Positions 1 through 13,197 of a stretch of 64,000 nt of DNA are shown here, piece after piece. Source of the stretch: Piromyces finnis (taxonomy: Eukaryota > Neocallimastigomycota > Neocallimastigomycetes > Neocallimastigales > Neocallimastigaceae). The first letter of the stretch is position 1; every line of letters starts with the position of its first letter. The translations under genes were made by a program, and so were the position numbers. The stretch covers positions 248,001-312,000 of the forward strand of contig MCFH01000018.1 of assembly GCA_002104945.1 (NCBI GenBank), given 5' to 3'. Under the pieces are notes generated by a model. That model was not told where the DNA came from. It made no database searches and worked only from the letters and a program-made list of their open reading frames with translations.

Positions 1-3000
1 ACATTGTATTCAGAATCTACCTCTGTACTTTCCTTTCCAATATCAGAATTTAGCACAAGTAATCCTTTAGTACAAAAAATTAAAAAACTTTGGTCTTCAA
101 TATTTGAGGGAAATTTATTAAAATTTAATCAACAAAGGTGTCTTAGAATATTACAAAGAATATATTCGATACATCTTAGTGTGGAAGAAATTAAGGAAAA
201 TATTGGTCATGGAATATATCAGCAAGAAAATCTTTACGATTTTGAAGAAATTATTGAAAATTTAAATGAGTAAGCTTGATTTAATATTTTTTTTTATTTT
301 TTTATTATTATAAAATAAAATTGTAGTGTTTGATTAGAATTATATAGTACCAATTTATAATCTTAATTTTAAATACGCAAAAGAAGTATCTTACTCATAA
401 CCATTTTTTTTTATAAATGTTATATAGTCTACTACGTCAGATTGAAGCATTTATTGAGTACAATAAAAAACAATGGATTATACGAAGACTTTTAAACGCA
501 ACATATATTAATTATCAATTTGATAATTGGAAAACTCAAGTTAAAAATATATTAGAAGATTTTTCATATCATTATGCAAAATATTCTCCAAATAGGAATT
601 TTGATAATGTATTGTCTGCTTGGGAGGAACAAGACCAAACAGATTTATCCAATGATGAACAAAACTTAATTGAAAAGTTAGAAAAGACATGGAAAGAATT
701 AGTTAAAGCTAGTAAGGATTCTCATGGAATTTCAGTTCAACAGCAAAGGGTATTAAATATATTAGAAATCAATCGTTCAAATATTAAAGAAGTAATTACG
801 GGAATTCAACGCTTGATCTTTTGTCCAGATTTAACAAGACAAGAAAGAATTACATATTCATTTGCAAAAATTACTTTAGAAATTATCCAAAAAATGTTTA
901 GATATAGAATACAACCTTTCCCATGGGCAGTTACTTCCTGGGAAATTATTGACGTTCAAACTGATGTAAATACCAAAGTGGATGAATTTTCAGATAATTG
1001 TTCAATTTTTGATCAATATAAAGTTGCTTTCTTTAGAGAACATAATCCGGTAACTATTAGAAATTTCAAAAAATCAGCATTAAAGGCAGATTTTATAAAT
1101 AATTTAATTATATGGTCAAATATGAATCATAAGAATATTTTGCCTTTACTTGGTGCCAATGTAGTTATACCACAACCATATATTGTTAATCCATTTTTAA
1201 GTAATGGTAATATGATAGGATATCTTAATGAATATCCAAATAAAGCTTTAAGCATTTTAGATGAAGTATGTGATGCAATGATATATCTTCATTCTAACAA
1301 TATAATTCATGGGGATTTAAAGGGATTCAATGTTTTAATTGATCATGAAGGTACTGTTAAAGTTACTAATTTCGGATTTTATTGTATTCCATATATTAGA
1401 TCAACTTTAAACTTCTCACCAAGAACCTATCCTTGGTCAGCTCCAGAATTAGTTGGTGATATACTTCCAACTCCACAATCGGATGTCTATGCTTTTGGTA
1501 TATTGGGTTATGAAGCTTTTTTTGAAGGCGAAACATATGAAAAATCTTATATCGATTATCTTTTATCTCATATGCCACAAAATATAAGTTCAGCACCAAA
1601 GGAAATGTGGGAATTAATGCAGGAATGTTGGCAAGTTGATCCAAATACTAGACCTTCATTTGATAAAATAAAGAAAAGTATATCTCATTTATTATCTGAA
1701 ATTAGTAGTAATAGTTCTAGAGATTCTGTTGACATTACAAATGTTGAAGAGCAAGAAGAATTACATGTTATAAATGTAAAAGCTATAACAACAACAAGTT
1801 ATACTGGAACATTAGATAATGGCGATAATGTTTACATTAAAAATTATCCATGGATATGTCTTCAACAAAGAAAAACAAGAAATAATAGTAATGCTTTTAG
1901 ACCAAAGATTGCAAAAGAACTTCAAAACTTGGAGAAACTTGAACACAAAAATATCCTTCCAATTAAAGATCATAGAATTCATGATGGTTATTTCTCTATT
2001 GTTACTGAGTTTGTTCCAACTGGTAACATTATTGATTATATTAATAAAAATGAGATTGATCTTGTACAAAGAATTCAATTCATCAAAGATATTTGTACTG
2101 GTATTATATATTTACATCAAAATGGTATTATTCACGGTGATTTAAGAGGAAATCACGTTTTAATTGATAGTAATAAGCAAATTAAATTAACTGAATATGG
2201 TATTGCCAAAGTTCAATCTAATGTTAATAGAAACTTTTTATCAAAGTCAAATAACTCTGTAATTATTAATTATAATTGTTGGACTTCTCCAGAACTTTTC
2301 TTAAGAAATCAAGTTCCAACTGAAGAATCTGATGTTTATTCGTTTGGTATGTTATGTTATGAAATTTTATCAGGAAATCAACCATTTGAATATAGAGATA
2401 TTCGTGAATTAAAAGAAAATGTATGTATATACAAGATTAGACCTCAAAGACATAAGTTAAGTATTGGTTGTCCAGACTGGCTCTGGAACTTAATGAGTGA
2501 ATGTTGGAATACTGAATGTAAAGAAAGAATAACCTTTGATAAAATTATGGAAATTTTAAATAATCCACCTTCTATCGAAGAAAATAATGATAATACATTA
2601 TTACATTTTGCCAACATGAGAAGATCTCAATCTTTAATTAGTAAATCATTAAAGGTAAATTCTTTAATGAATAAACTTAACAAACATAAATATTTCAGAT
2701 CTTCATCCAAAATAAATGAAATATCTGAAGAAGCTTCAAACATTAAGAGTGGTCAAGCCAAGCTTCTTTCTAAATCTGAATCAAATGTTTCAAGTGATAA
2801 AAAATCATTATCTGATATTTCTATTTCAACTATGTCATCTACTGAATTAGAATCATATATTCAATCTATAAAGAATAATTCTGTTACTGCTCTTTTATCA
2901 GATTCAGAATTAGCCACTTTAAAATTCAAATCAGTTGATGATGATGAAGAAGCTGAAAAAACTGAAATGGAGAAATTTAAACGTAAAAGAAAGTCTCTTT

Positions 3001-3554
3001 CTTCTAGATTATCATTTAGAAGCAGTACTTCTTCCATTTTTAATGTAAATGTTTATTCAGGAGGTTCATCTGATTTAGGAAAATCATATGTTATTAGTAA
3101 TGAGGCTAGTAAGAATAGAAGTAAATATAGATCTTCAACAATGAAAAAATGGTCTCTTAGTCCGGAACACTTTTTATCCATGTCAAGAAAGACATATAGA
3201 AAAGATTCTTCTAATCTCCAACCAAAACAAGAAAAAGTTATTAATGAATTACCAAAAGTTGAAGAACCTGCTCAGTTAATAGAAGAAAATGTTAGTGATT
3301 CACCAAAATCCTCTGAAAATACTAATGAACTAAAATCATTTGAAAAAATTAATGAAACAAAAAATGACAACATATCTAATGACGATCAAGAAGTAAAAAC
3401 AATAGCTAATAGTCAAGAAGAGTTAACTGAAAAAGAAAAGTCAGAAAAATCTGTTTCAATTGATAATGAAATTCCAAAAGATAATGTTAAACAAACTAAA
3501 GATAATCTTACAACTGTTTATCCATCACCTGAAAATTCAGTTCATGTTGCATAA
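1..3554 (+). CDS. Tandem TKL-like pseudokinase, 5' partial
   Basis: Exons run from before the window to 269 and from 428 to 3554. The donor at 270 and the TATATAG acceptor at 421-427 join in frame (phase 2), so the in-frame ATG at 417 lies in the intron and is not the start. After an alpha-helical N-terminal region come two protein-kinase folds, roughly nt 930-1710 and 1760-2570. Domain 1 keeps HGDLKGFN (nt 1308 on), but the VAIK lysine is replaced (VTIR) and DFG reads NFG (1368-1376). Domain 2 keeps the lysine (VYIK) and HGDLRG, but has H for the catalytic-loop Asn and EYG for DFG (2193-2201). Neither domain should bind Mg-ATP normally, so a scaffold or allosteric role is inferred. The last 320 or so residues are Ser/Glu/Asn-rich and probably disordered. 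The family resembles TKL kinases; the function is unknown. Confidence 0.85.
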
Positions 3555-5883
3555 TTTCGTTAAACTATAAAATAAAATAAAAAGAAATTTTTTAAAAAAA
3601 AGATAAAAAAAAATAGAAAAACAAAATTGTCAAAAAATTTATAAACAACGCACAATATTATTCATTAAGTGAAGTACAAGTAATTGAATTAAAGTATTAA
3701 TTTTATATCATTTAATAATTATAATTGTTTAAACAATTTAAAATAAGTAAAAAAACTATTAATAATAGCAAAAATAATAAATACTAAATTCGTATATCAA
3801 ACAATACATAAAACAAATTATAATATTAATAATAAATAATATAAAAACACAATAATAAAAATAACAACAATAATAAAAACAACAATAATAAATAATAGTA
3901 ATAATTATAACAATAATAATAAAAACCAATTTATATTTTAATAAATAAAGCAATAATACCAACTTCTTAATTCATTTATAAAAAAAAAAACTTAAATTTA
4001 TTAATCATAAAAATATAAATTTGAATATATCATATTAATAAATATTTTAAGATTTAATGCTAAAAAATTCTTCACATAGTTTAAAATAAACAAAATAATA
4101 CAACATCTCATTAATGACAATCATGGATCGGATTATAGCAATTTTTAAAGTAGTTTCTAAGTAATAAAGTATTAAAATACTCCAAAAATATTGAAATAAT
4201 AACAATATCAAAAAGTATCAGTTATAAAGTTTATTACATATATTTAATTTTTTTTTTATTTTAAGTCTTTTAATATTAAAAACAAACTATTATAATATGA
4301 TAAAAACTATTAAGTATAATTATCAATTGATAATAAAATAATTTATATAAATAATTAATTTCCATAAAAATTAGTAATGCGGAAAAAAGAGATAAATTAA
4401 AAACTTCATCATTATGAAAATATTAAAATAATTACTTCAGATAATATAAAATTGCAAAAAAAAAAAAAAAAAAAAAAGAATTAGAAAAGGCTTAAAAATA
4501 ATTTTTATTGAAATTAATTTTTTTATATGCAAATATAAGAATTCAAAAATCTTATAAATTCAATACAAAACATAAACTATATGCTTATAATCTCATTTTT
4601 TTAGATTATTAGTATTTTAAAAAATAGAATATAAATTAGTAATGATAATATAAGTAGTACTTAAAAACTCAGCACTATTTCATATTAGTACTAATTTATT
4701 AAAAACAAACTTAGAAAAGTACGAATTACAAGTTAAAATAACTTTTTTTAAATTTATGATATAAACTTTTAATATATGATAAATATATTATATCAAAATT
4801 ATTAAAAGATATATATATATATTCAATTTACTTTACTTTATATATATATTTTTTATTGACAATTTAATTTTTTATTTTTAATTTTTATTTTATCTTTTTA
4901 TTATTTTTTTTTTTTTAATTTTATTTTTAATTTACTAAAAGTATATATTTTTTTTAATGTAAATAAATAAATATTTAAAATAAAAATAAAAAATTATAAA
5001 AAAAAATTAAATATATTATTTCCTTTTTTTTTTTGAAAACTTTTGGTTGATAAAAAAAGATCAATTAAATAATTCATAGTTAATATTTAAGAATATTTTA
5101 AACATATAAATAAAAATAATTGATTTAAACTATTAGTATTTTTTAAAAATACTAGTGTATAATTTAAGTCAATTATTTAAAAATTATAAAGTAACACAAC
5201 CATATTTTTTTTATTTTATTTTATTTTATTAGATGGATGTAAATATAAATTTTATAAAAGAAAAAACAAAAATCCAATCATTTTGAAATAATTTATATAC
5301 CATAAAATTAATATATTCTTATTTTTTTTAAATTCTAATTTAAATAAAGATAATATTTATTTTAATTTTTAGAAAAGTTAAAAAAAAATTTATATTTTAT
5401 AATAATCTATGTATTAATAAATAAATATAATTAATTATTATATTATTTTTTAAATAATATATAGTATTAAGTATAAAATATATAATTCTTTTGGAATAAT
5501 GCCAGTTTATCTCTTATATTGATTAAATTTTTAGCAAAAGATGGAATTTATTTCTGATTTTGTTAAAAATATTAATGATATTATAAGTAAACGCCTAGCA
5601 AAGATAAAATTCTTTCTTAAGCAGATTTAGATTAATAAATTTAGTTAAAGGCCTGAAAAACCTTGATTAAAATTTGTAATTTGAATTTGATAAGAAAGTA
5701 CAAATTTAGTAAAATTTCAAGTTTCAAATTTAAATAAATTACCAATCAAATTTGAAAATTGTTATTTATAATAAATATGATTGATAAATTAATTTAAAAA
5801 TTTATTCAGTAAAATATGGAAAGTTTATTTTTTTTAATATATAATAAAATTTGATTTTTGTTATTAAAAATTTTTTTTCTTTA
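3555..5883. other. AT-rich intergenic spacer
   Basis: No gene is supported here. The stretch is A/T homopolymer and short-period repeat sequence with stop codons in all frames. A 29-codon ATG-started reading frame at 5541-5630 has no recognisable relatives. The spacer ends where the snRNA-like island begins. Confidence 0.6.
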
Positions 5884-6023
5884 GCGTCCTTATCTTTGGG
5901 ATTGTATTTATCATCCAGTGAAGTAATAACTGAGGCTGATTTATGCCATCACCAATACTACAACCAATTTAGAGAAGCGAATTGAGAAGTTCACTTCTAA
6001 TTTTTGGAACCTATTTATAGGTT
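5884..6023 (+). ncRNA. U4-family spliceosomal snRNA, U4atac-like candidate
   Basis: This is a less AT-rich island in a gene-free gap. It contains, in order: a 5' single strand UCCUUAUCUUUGGG (5887-5900); a stem-loop whose apex is a textbook U4 kink-turn, CC-AGU-GA-AG-loop-CU-GA-GG (5915-5935), on a lower stem 5910-5914/5936-5940 with one mismatch; a spacer UGCCAUCACC (5944-5953); a 10-pair stem 5974-5983/5988-5997 with one mismatch and a GAGA (GNRA) tetraloop; an Sm site AAUUUUUGG (5999-6007); and a 3' hairpin 6008-6023. This is the U4/U4atac architecture, and the kink-turn is the Snu13/15.5K site. The 5' strand and the UGCYANCRCC-like stem-I segment match human U4atac better than U4, because the GCA core that pairs U4 with U6 is missing. 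The ends are approximate. Canonical U4 remains possible. Confidence 0.72.
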
Positions 6024-6735
6024 ATATTTAATGATAAAATGAATAAATTTGAACATTTAAAATTGATGAAAGTTTTAATATTTTAATATGGGAAATTGTT
6101 TTTAGTATTAAAATTATTTATAATATGGTTATATTGTTTTATATTAATTACAATAATTTAATGATTCTTTAGGCAAAAGGGTTTTGATTTTTTTTTATTT
6201 TTTACTTTTTGAAAAAGCTCAATTTTAATTTCTAGAATTTAAATTATGGGTTATTTAATGATAATTCTATTTTTATAGTAAGGATAAATTATTCTTTATT
6301 GTTTTTTTTTTCTTTTTAGTATGATCAAATATATAAGAAATAATATCATATCAATGAACCTACAAATAAATAAAATATGTTTATATTTTTTAATCTAATT
6401 ATAAATTCGACATATTTATGAAAAAGATAATAAATAAATAAAAATTAAAACATGAATCATATATGTAATATTTATTAATTCATTTTTAAGTGAGTTTAAA
6501 ATTATTAATATATTAAATAAATAATATTGTTACATACTATTTATTTATTTTTTTAAATATACATTGTATTATTTATTTCTTTATTACTTATTTATAATTT
6601 AATACTTATAATTTATATAGATATTTACTATAAATATGCTCAATTTTTTTTTTAATTACATGTAATTCTTATTTATGAATAATAATAAAAAATAAAAAGA
6701 TATAATAAATTTTTTTTCTTTATTTAATTGAACAT
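6024..6735. other. AT-rich intergenic spacer
   Basis: This separates the snRNA-like island from the 3' end of the OTC gene. It is AT-rich with T-homopolymers and no supported reading frame. The T-rich stretches near 6650 and 6710 lie just past the OTC stop and could include its polyadenylation region, but no specific signal can be assigned. Confidence 0.5.
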
Positions 6736-8508
6736 TTAGTTAGTTTTCTTGGCTTCAACCATTAACATTTCAAATACGGACATAACAGTGTATTTTCTGT
6801 TTTCAGCTTCTTGGAAGACAATTGAACGCTTTGGATTATAGAAAACCTAAAATAATTGGTTTTATTAAATAAGGCGTTTTGGGTTATTAGCAAATTTAAT
6901 AATTTATTTGTTTGGAGAATAGAATGAAAATAATAATAATAATAATAAAAAATAATAAAAGATAATACGGTTTTATGAATTGATTTATATTTATAATATT
7001 TGCTATTTTTTTTTATGTTAAATTCTCTTTTAATTTTTTTTAAAAAAAAAAACTTACTTCATCGTTGACTTCTTGTGGTTTACGTGGAAGACAGTGCATA
7101 AACTTCCAGTCCTTCTTAGCACCACCCTTTTTGGCTAATTCTTCAGTGACTTGGAAACCAGCAAAATCGATTAAACGTTGCTTCTTTTCACTTTCTTGAC
7201 CCATACTGATCCAAGTATCAGTAATAATAATATCACAATCCTTAACAGCAGCAACTGGATCATGAGTGAATGATACTTCACCATAATCCTTATTGTTCTT
7301 TCTACTGTTCTTGACAGCAAAATCAATAACATCTTGTGGTGAGGTGTATTTCTTTGGAGTAGCAGCGGAAATTGAAATACCAATTCTTGGTAAAGTAACA
7401 AGAAGGGAGTGGAGAATATTGTTAGCATCACCGATCCATGCAACCTTTAAATTTGGTAATTTTGGAAGTGGGAGACCATTAGTTGGAAGTTCTCTCCAGT
7501 TTGGTAAATAAGTTTCATATATAGTAACAATATCAGCGAGAATTTGTAATGGGTGGTATTTGGCAGTTAAAGCGTTAATAACTGGAACGGATGAGTATTT
7601 GGCTAAGGTCTTAAATATGAATAAATTAATTTAAATAATTAATTTAAATTTATATAATTGCCAAATAATATTTATTAGTCATATTATAAATTTATTAATA
7701 ATATATTATATAAAGAAAGAAATAATTTTGTGTTTAATAAAAATAATAGTCTATTTTTATTATATAATTAATTTTAATCAATTTTCTTTCTTTTATATTT
7801 AATATATATTATTTTTAATTTAATAAATAATAACTTCCAAAACATCTATATATTATTTATATTATTATAATATTATATATATAAAAATTTAAAGGGAAAT
7901 CTTTTCTTATAAAACAAAAATTTATTTTTATTTTTTTTTACCTCAACTTCTTCGTGACCTCCTAATCTAGCAAGAATACAATCAACCATTGAACTAACAA
8001 CAATGGAAGTATCTTTCCAAGGTTCACCAGCACCAACTTGAATATCATCTTTTCCAAGGAACATTGGGTGACCACCATAACCAGCCCAACCAGATTCAGA
8101 AGAAACTCTAGTACGAGTAGAACGCTTTGTAAAGAACATACCTAAAGTTTTACCTTTGAGATATTGTGGTAAAGATTTTCCATTCTTAATATCTTGTTTA
8201 ATTTCTAATGAATTACGAATTAACCATAAAATTTGTTCTGGAGTGAAATCCTTTAAAGAAATGAAATTTTTAATTCCTTTGAAGCTAACTTCACTACCTT
8301 GAACGTAGGAACGGATTTGATTAAAGTTTTTTACATTTAAATTTTGTTTCTTTGGAGCGATATTAATTTTGTTTAAAGTTACTTTATTGTTTAAAGATGA
8401 TTTAATTTTGTTATTAATAACTGATATGTTTGAGAAACTTCTAGTTGAAGTCTTTAAAACATTTAAACAAAGTTGATTATTTGAGACTGTCTTTAATGAA
8501 GAAATCAT
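6736..8508 (-). CDS. Ornithine carbamoyltransferase, organelle-targeted
   Basis: Three exons (8508-7942, 7609-7058, 6846-6736), all phase 0, give 409 residues. The enzyme makes citrulline from ornithine and carbamoyl phosphate in arginine synthesis. The carbamoyl-phosphate loop STRTR is at 130-134, the HPLQ motif at 208-211 and the ornithine-binding HCLP at 361-364 (Cys362), all intact. About 70 extra N-terminal residues precede the catalytic fold. They are rich in Ser, Asn, Lys and Arg, poor in acidic residues, and include an R-S-Y segment like a matrix-protease site. This looks like a mitochondrial-type presequence. These fungi have hydrogenosomes instead of mitochondria, and hydrogenosomal arginine-pathway steps have been reported for Neocallimastix, so hydrogenosomal import is the likely fate (inference). 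The gene is divergent from the kexin gene. Confidence 0.95.
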
Positions 8509-10411
8509 TTTAATATATTTCTTTTTATAAATATAAAAAATAGAAAAATTAAAATATTTTTTTTTTTATTGAAAATAAAGAATAATACATATTTCCTACG
8601 TAAAAATGAATACAATATGTAGATCAACTAATATTCAATTGTTTTTTGTGCATTTTTTATGTAATTTTTTTTTTTTAATATATCATATAAATCGGCGGTA
8701 AATATTGTTTATTTACCATATAATATTAATAAACTTATATAATCTATATAATAATAAATATATTTATAAATAATAATAATAACAATGAATTATTATATTT
8801 CATATTTCATATTTCATATTTCATATATCATTTTTTTTTTTTTTTCAATAATCTATATACAAACTCTTTTCTAATGAAATTTACAAAATAATAGCCATTC
8901 AATTAACAGTTTCAATTTTTTTTAATATAATACATAATAATAATAATAAATATTATATGTATATATGTAAATATGTAAAGAAAAATATTGGTGTATGATA
9001 AATACATAATACGTAATAATAAAGGAAATATATAAATTGTATAGTAATGTTACATTTTCAAAATTTATTATTTTTATAATATTATAATATTATTATTACT
9101 ATTACTATTCTTCTTCTTATTACTATTACTATTATCATTTAAAGTCTTTTCATTATTAGTATCATTTTTAGTAAAAAAAGATTTAATAATTTTTGTTAGT
9201 TTTTTTTTTTTTTTTTTTTTACTACATTAATTATTATTTAATTTTATTATATTATTTGATATATAACATTTTTAATAAATTATTTATATATTATAAATAT
9301 TACAAATAGAAATTGAACTGGCCAAATTTTATTGTTGGTTGTTGATGATACATATAATACCATAGTACATATATTATTCATCCATAAATCTGTATTTAAT
9401 TAAATAATAATAAAAATATCAATTAAAAATAAAAAACAAAAACAAATAAAAAAAAACAGAAACAAAAAATAAAAAAAAAAAAATCAAATTTTAAAAAAAT
9501 ATGATTTTTTAATATATTTTTATTTTTCTTTTTCTTTTTTTTTTTATTAAATTTAAAATGAACATATAATTAATAATATAAAAAAAAAGTAAAAATTTAA
9601 AATATTAATAACAACAATAACAATAATAAAGGCAAAAGAAAAGAAAAATAAAATAAAACGCAATTGATTATCAAAAACAAAAATAAAGAACATAAAAATT
9701 ATAGAAATTAATAAATATGTTTAATGTTATTATTGAAATTAAAATTATATATATTATTTTAAAAAATCATTAATTTTTCCAATATTTATATTTAAAACAT
9801 AGCTATTAAAATATAGTAAAGAGAACAAAATAACTATTTTAAAATAATGTTATTTTATTTTTTTTTTTTATAAAGAAAGTTTATCATTTACTAATTGAAT
9901 AGAAAAAACAAACGAATTTATACAATTTGAAAAACAAGCAATTGTAAATTAATAGCAAAATTTTCTATTTATAAAAACCATTCAAAATATACAAATATTC
10001 ATAACTATCTATATAGAGAATAGTAAATAGAAATTATTATCAATTAACTATTAATGCAATAAGTAATATCGAAGTTTAATAATACTTGGACACAAACAAA
10101 AATACTAGTAATGTTAGTAATATAAACAATTTTAAATATTTACAAGTAAACAAACAAACAAAAAAAAAAGTTATATATGTTTTATATTTTTTTTTTCTTT
10201 TTCTTTTTTTTTTTATAATTATTAACAAATAATAAAATATTAACATTAAATAACCAAAACTTCACATTATATATATTTTGTTTTTCACACAATTCAAATA
10301 AATTTAAATTTTCAGAAAATAGTAATATTAAATTGTGAAAAATTCCAATATTTAAAAAATTTAAAAAAACAAAACAAAAAACAAATAAACAATAGATAGG
10401 AAATATAAGGC
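8509..10411. other. Divergent promoter spacer between OTC and kexin genes
   Basis: About 1.9 kb of AT-rich DNA separates two divergently transcribed genes. It has A/T homopolymers, short CATATTT direct repeats around 8798-8828, and no supported reading frame. Both promoters must lie here, but no individual element can be assigned by eye. Confidence 0.5.
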
Positions 10412-13143
10412 ATGGACAAGAAGAAAATATTTTTTTTATTAAATTTATTATTTTCATCTAGTGTGTATGGTCTTACAGGAGATTTTGAAAATAATTTATA
10501 TTACTCAATTGAATTAGATTATAATAAAAATGATTTAAAATCAACATTAGATAAGAGAGCAGAGGAATTGGCTTCTTCTTTGGGTTTTGTTTCTGAAGGT
10601 CAAATTGGTGAGCTTAAAGGCCATTATACTTTTTCGAAAAGGAAAGATAAATTTAAAAGATTAGAACATCAAAAAGAGGAAAATCATTTTATATTTAAAA
10701 ATGATACAAATATAAAATGGTTCAATGAACAACATAAAATAAAACATTTATATAAAAGAGATGAAAAGTTTCCAGGCCTTGAATCATTACATATTGAAGA
10801 TCCCGAATTTACTAAACAATGGCATTTAGTAAGAACATTTATTTACATTTGTTATTTAAATTAATTATAATGGACATATATATTTAAAACACAATATTTT
10901 AACTATATATATATTTCTTTCTTTTATATATTATAGTATAATAGAGAAAAGTCAGAAGAAGGAAATGATATTAATGTTGTTCCGGTATGGTTACAAGGTA
11001 AATAAAATTACTAAATAATATAATATTAACTTAAACTAAGTATCATTATTAATATAATTTATTATTTAAAGGTGTAACTGGAAAAGGTATTAATGTGTGT
11101 ATTGTAGATGATGGTTTAGATTATGAACATCCTGATTTGAAAGACAACTTTGTAAGTATATGGCTTATATAGAGTATTTTATGCATTAATAAGTTTAACA
11201 TGATGTAACATATATTTAAATATTAATAGTTTAAGGAAGGTTCATATGATTTTAATGATCATCGTCAATTACCAACACCAACATTATATAATGATAATCA
11301 TGGTACTAGATGTGCAGGCCAAGTAGCAGCTGCTATTAATGATGCTTGCGGTGTAGGTATTGCTTATGATGCAAAAGTGTCTGGTGTTAGAATATTATCA
11401 GGTACATTAACAGATGCTGATGAAGCTGCTTCTTTAAATTTTAATTATCAAGAAAACCATATATATTCTTGTAGTTGGGGTCCAGCTGATGATGGTAAAA
11501 CTTGTGAAGGTCCAAGTCAATTGGTTGCTAAGGCCTTCAAAAACGGTATTGAAAAGGGTAGAAATAATAAGGGTTCTATTTTTGTATTTGCTACTGGTAA
11601 CGGAGGTATATATGGCGATAATTGTAATTTTGATGGATATACAAATAGTATATATACAATTTCAATTGGTGCAATAAGTAGCAAAAATGAACACCCTCCA
11701 TATTCAGAACCATGTTCAGCACAAATTGCTGTAACATATAGCAGCGGTTCTACAAAGCAAATTACTACAACAGATGTATCAATCAGTAATTTAACTGATC
11801 CTGTATGTACAAGTAATCATGGTGGTACATCTGCAGCTGCACCAATAGCAGCAGGAATTTTTGCTTTAGTATTAAGTGCAAGACCTGATTTAACTTGGAG
11901 AGATCTTCAAAGACTAGCTATTGAATCAGCAATACCTGTGGCTTTAAATGATGAAGATTGGGTTGATACTGTCAATGGAAGAAAATTTAATCACAAGTTT
12001 GGTTATGGTAAACTTGATACTGAAATATTAATTAAGAATGCTAAAACGTTCAAGTTATTAAATCCTCAAACTTCTTATGAATCAGAAGTAAAAGAAGTAA
12101 AAAAAGAAATTGTTGGTAATGTTCCAGTTTCTTCAAGTATATATATAAAGCCAGAACATGTAAAGAATTTTAAACATTTGGAACATGTAAATGTAAGAGT
12201 AAATTTAACTCATCAAAGACGTGGTGATGTTAAAATTGATTTAATTTCACCTCATGGAATTGTTTCTCATGTTGCTACTTCAAGAAAAAAGGATGCAAGT
12301 GAAAGAGGTTTAGAAAATTGGTTATTTATGTCTGTTAAACATTGGGATGAAGATCCAGTTGGTGAATGGAAATTAATAGCTCAGAACGAACCAAGAAGTT
12401 CTTCAAAAGGAGAATTAGTAAATTGGACATTAATTTTATGGGGTGAAGAATTAGGAGAAAATGAAAATAAAGATAATGATACGGAGCAAGGTAATAATGA
12501 TAAAATACCTATAGAAGAAAAACCAAATTCAACAAATATCGAAGAAAAGCCATCTACTACAGATAAAGAATTAAAACCGACAACAAAAAATGAGGAGGAA
12601 ATTAAAACAACCAAAAATGAAGAAGAAAGTGAAACAGTAACAAATAGTATTGTTCCAACGAACAGCAAGGCTGAAGAAAAAGAAACACAAATAAATGAAG
12701 AACAAACAAATTCTTACACAAATATAGATGAAAATCCAACTGAATCTCCAACAGATATAACTTTACCTGATAGTGATAAAACTGATTATTCTGAGAGATC
12801 TCATGAAGCTATTATAGCAGCTGAATTTGCAATAGGTTTTGTTGTAATAGCTGGTTTAGGTTTTGTAATATGGAGATATACTCGTAAAAGAGATTCTAGA
12901 GATGATATTGAGTTCCAAATTTTAGATCAACAAAAACAATTAATGGCTGATGATGATGAAGATGATTTTTCTGACGAGAACATAGATGAAATAGATGAAG
13001 AAGAAACTAATATAAATAATAAAGTTATATTTGAAAATCACTTCTTGGATGAAGAAGATGATGAAAATGATAATGATAATATAGATATGGATGGTATTGA
13101 ATTATTAGAGGATGAAGAGTACTCTTCACAATTGTCTGTATAA
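10412..13143 (+). CDS. Kexin/furin-type proprotein convertase
   Basis: Four exons (10412-10828, 10937-10997, 11072-11151, 11230-13143) give 823 residues. This is a subtilisin-fold protease of the late Golgi that cleaves secretory precursors after dibasic sites. A signal peptide (about 1-20) and a prodomain with a Lys-Arg site at 115-116 lead into the S8 domain. The catalytic residues are intact: Asp172 (VDDG), His210 (HGTRCAG), oxyanion Asn310 (ATGNGG) and Ser387 (GGTSAAAP). A P domain follows, then a Glu/Thr/Lys-rich stalk, one membrane helix near 713-735, and a strongly acidic cytoplasmic tail. The layout matches fungal Kex2 closely. In a cellulosome producer, processing of secreted enzymes is a plausible task (inference). 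Confidence 0.95.
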
Positions 13144-13159
13144 TCTGTATAATAAACAT

Positions 13160-13197
<38 letters not shown>

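Noticed and set aside
5541-5630. A 29-codon ATG reading frame just upstream of the snRNA candidate
   Set aside because: Too short, no recognised relatives, and no splice partner that gives a sensible protein. It is treated as chance.
5881-5987. Reading the 5884 island as a coding exon behind a TTCTTTAG acceptor
   Set aside because: The frames end after about 13-34 codons and match nothing, while the RNA elements (kink-turn, Sm site, stems) explain the sequence better.
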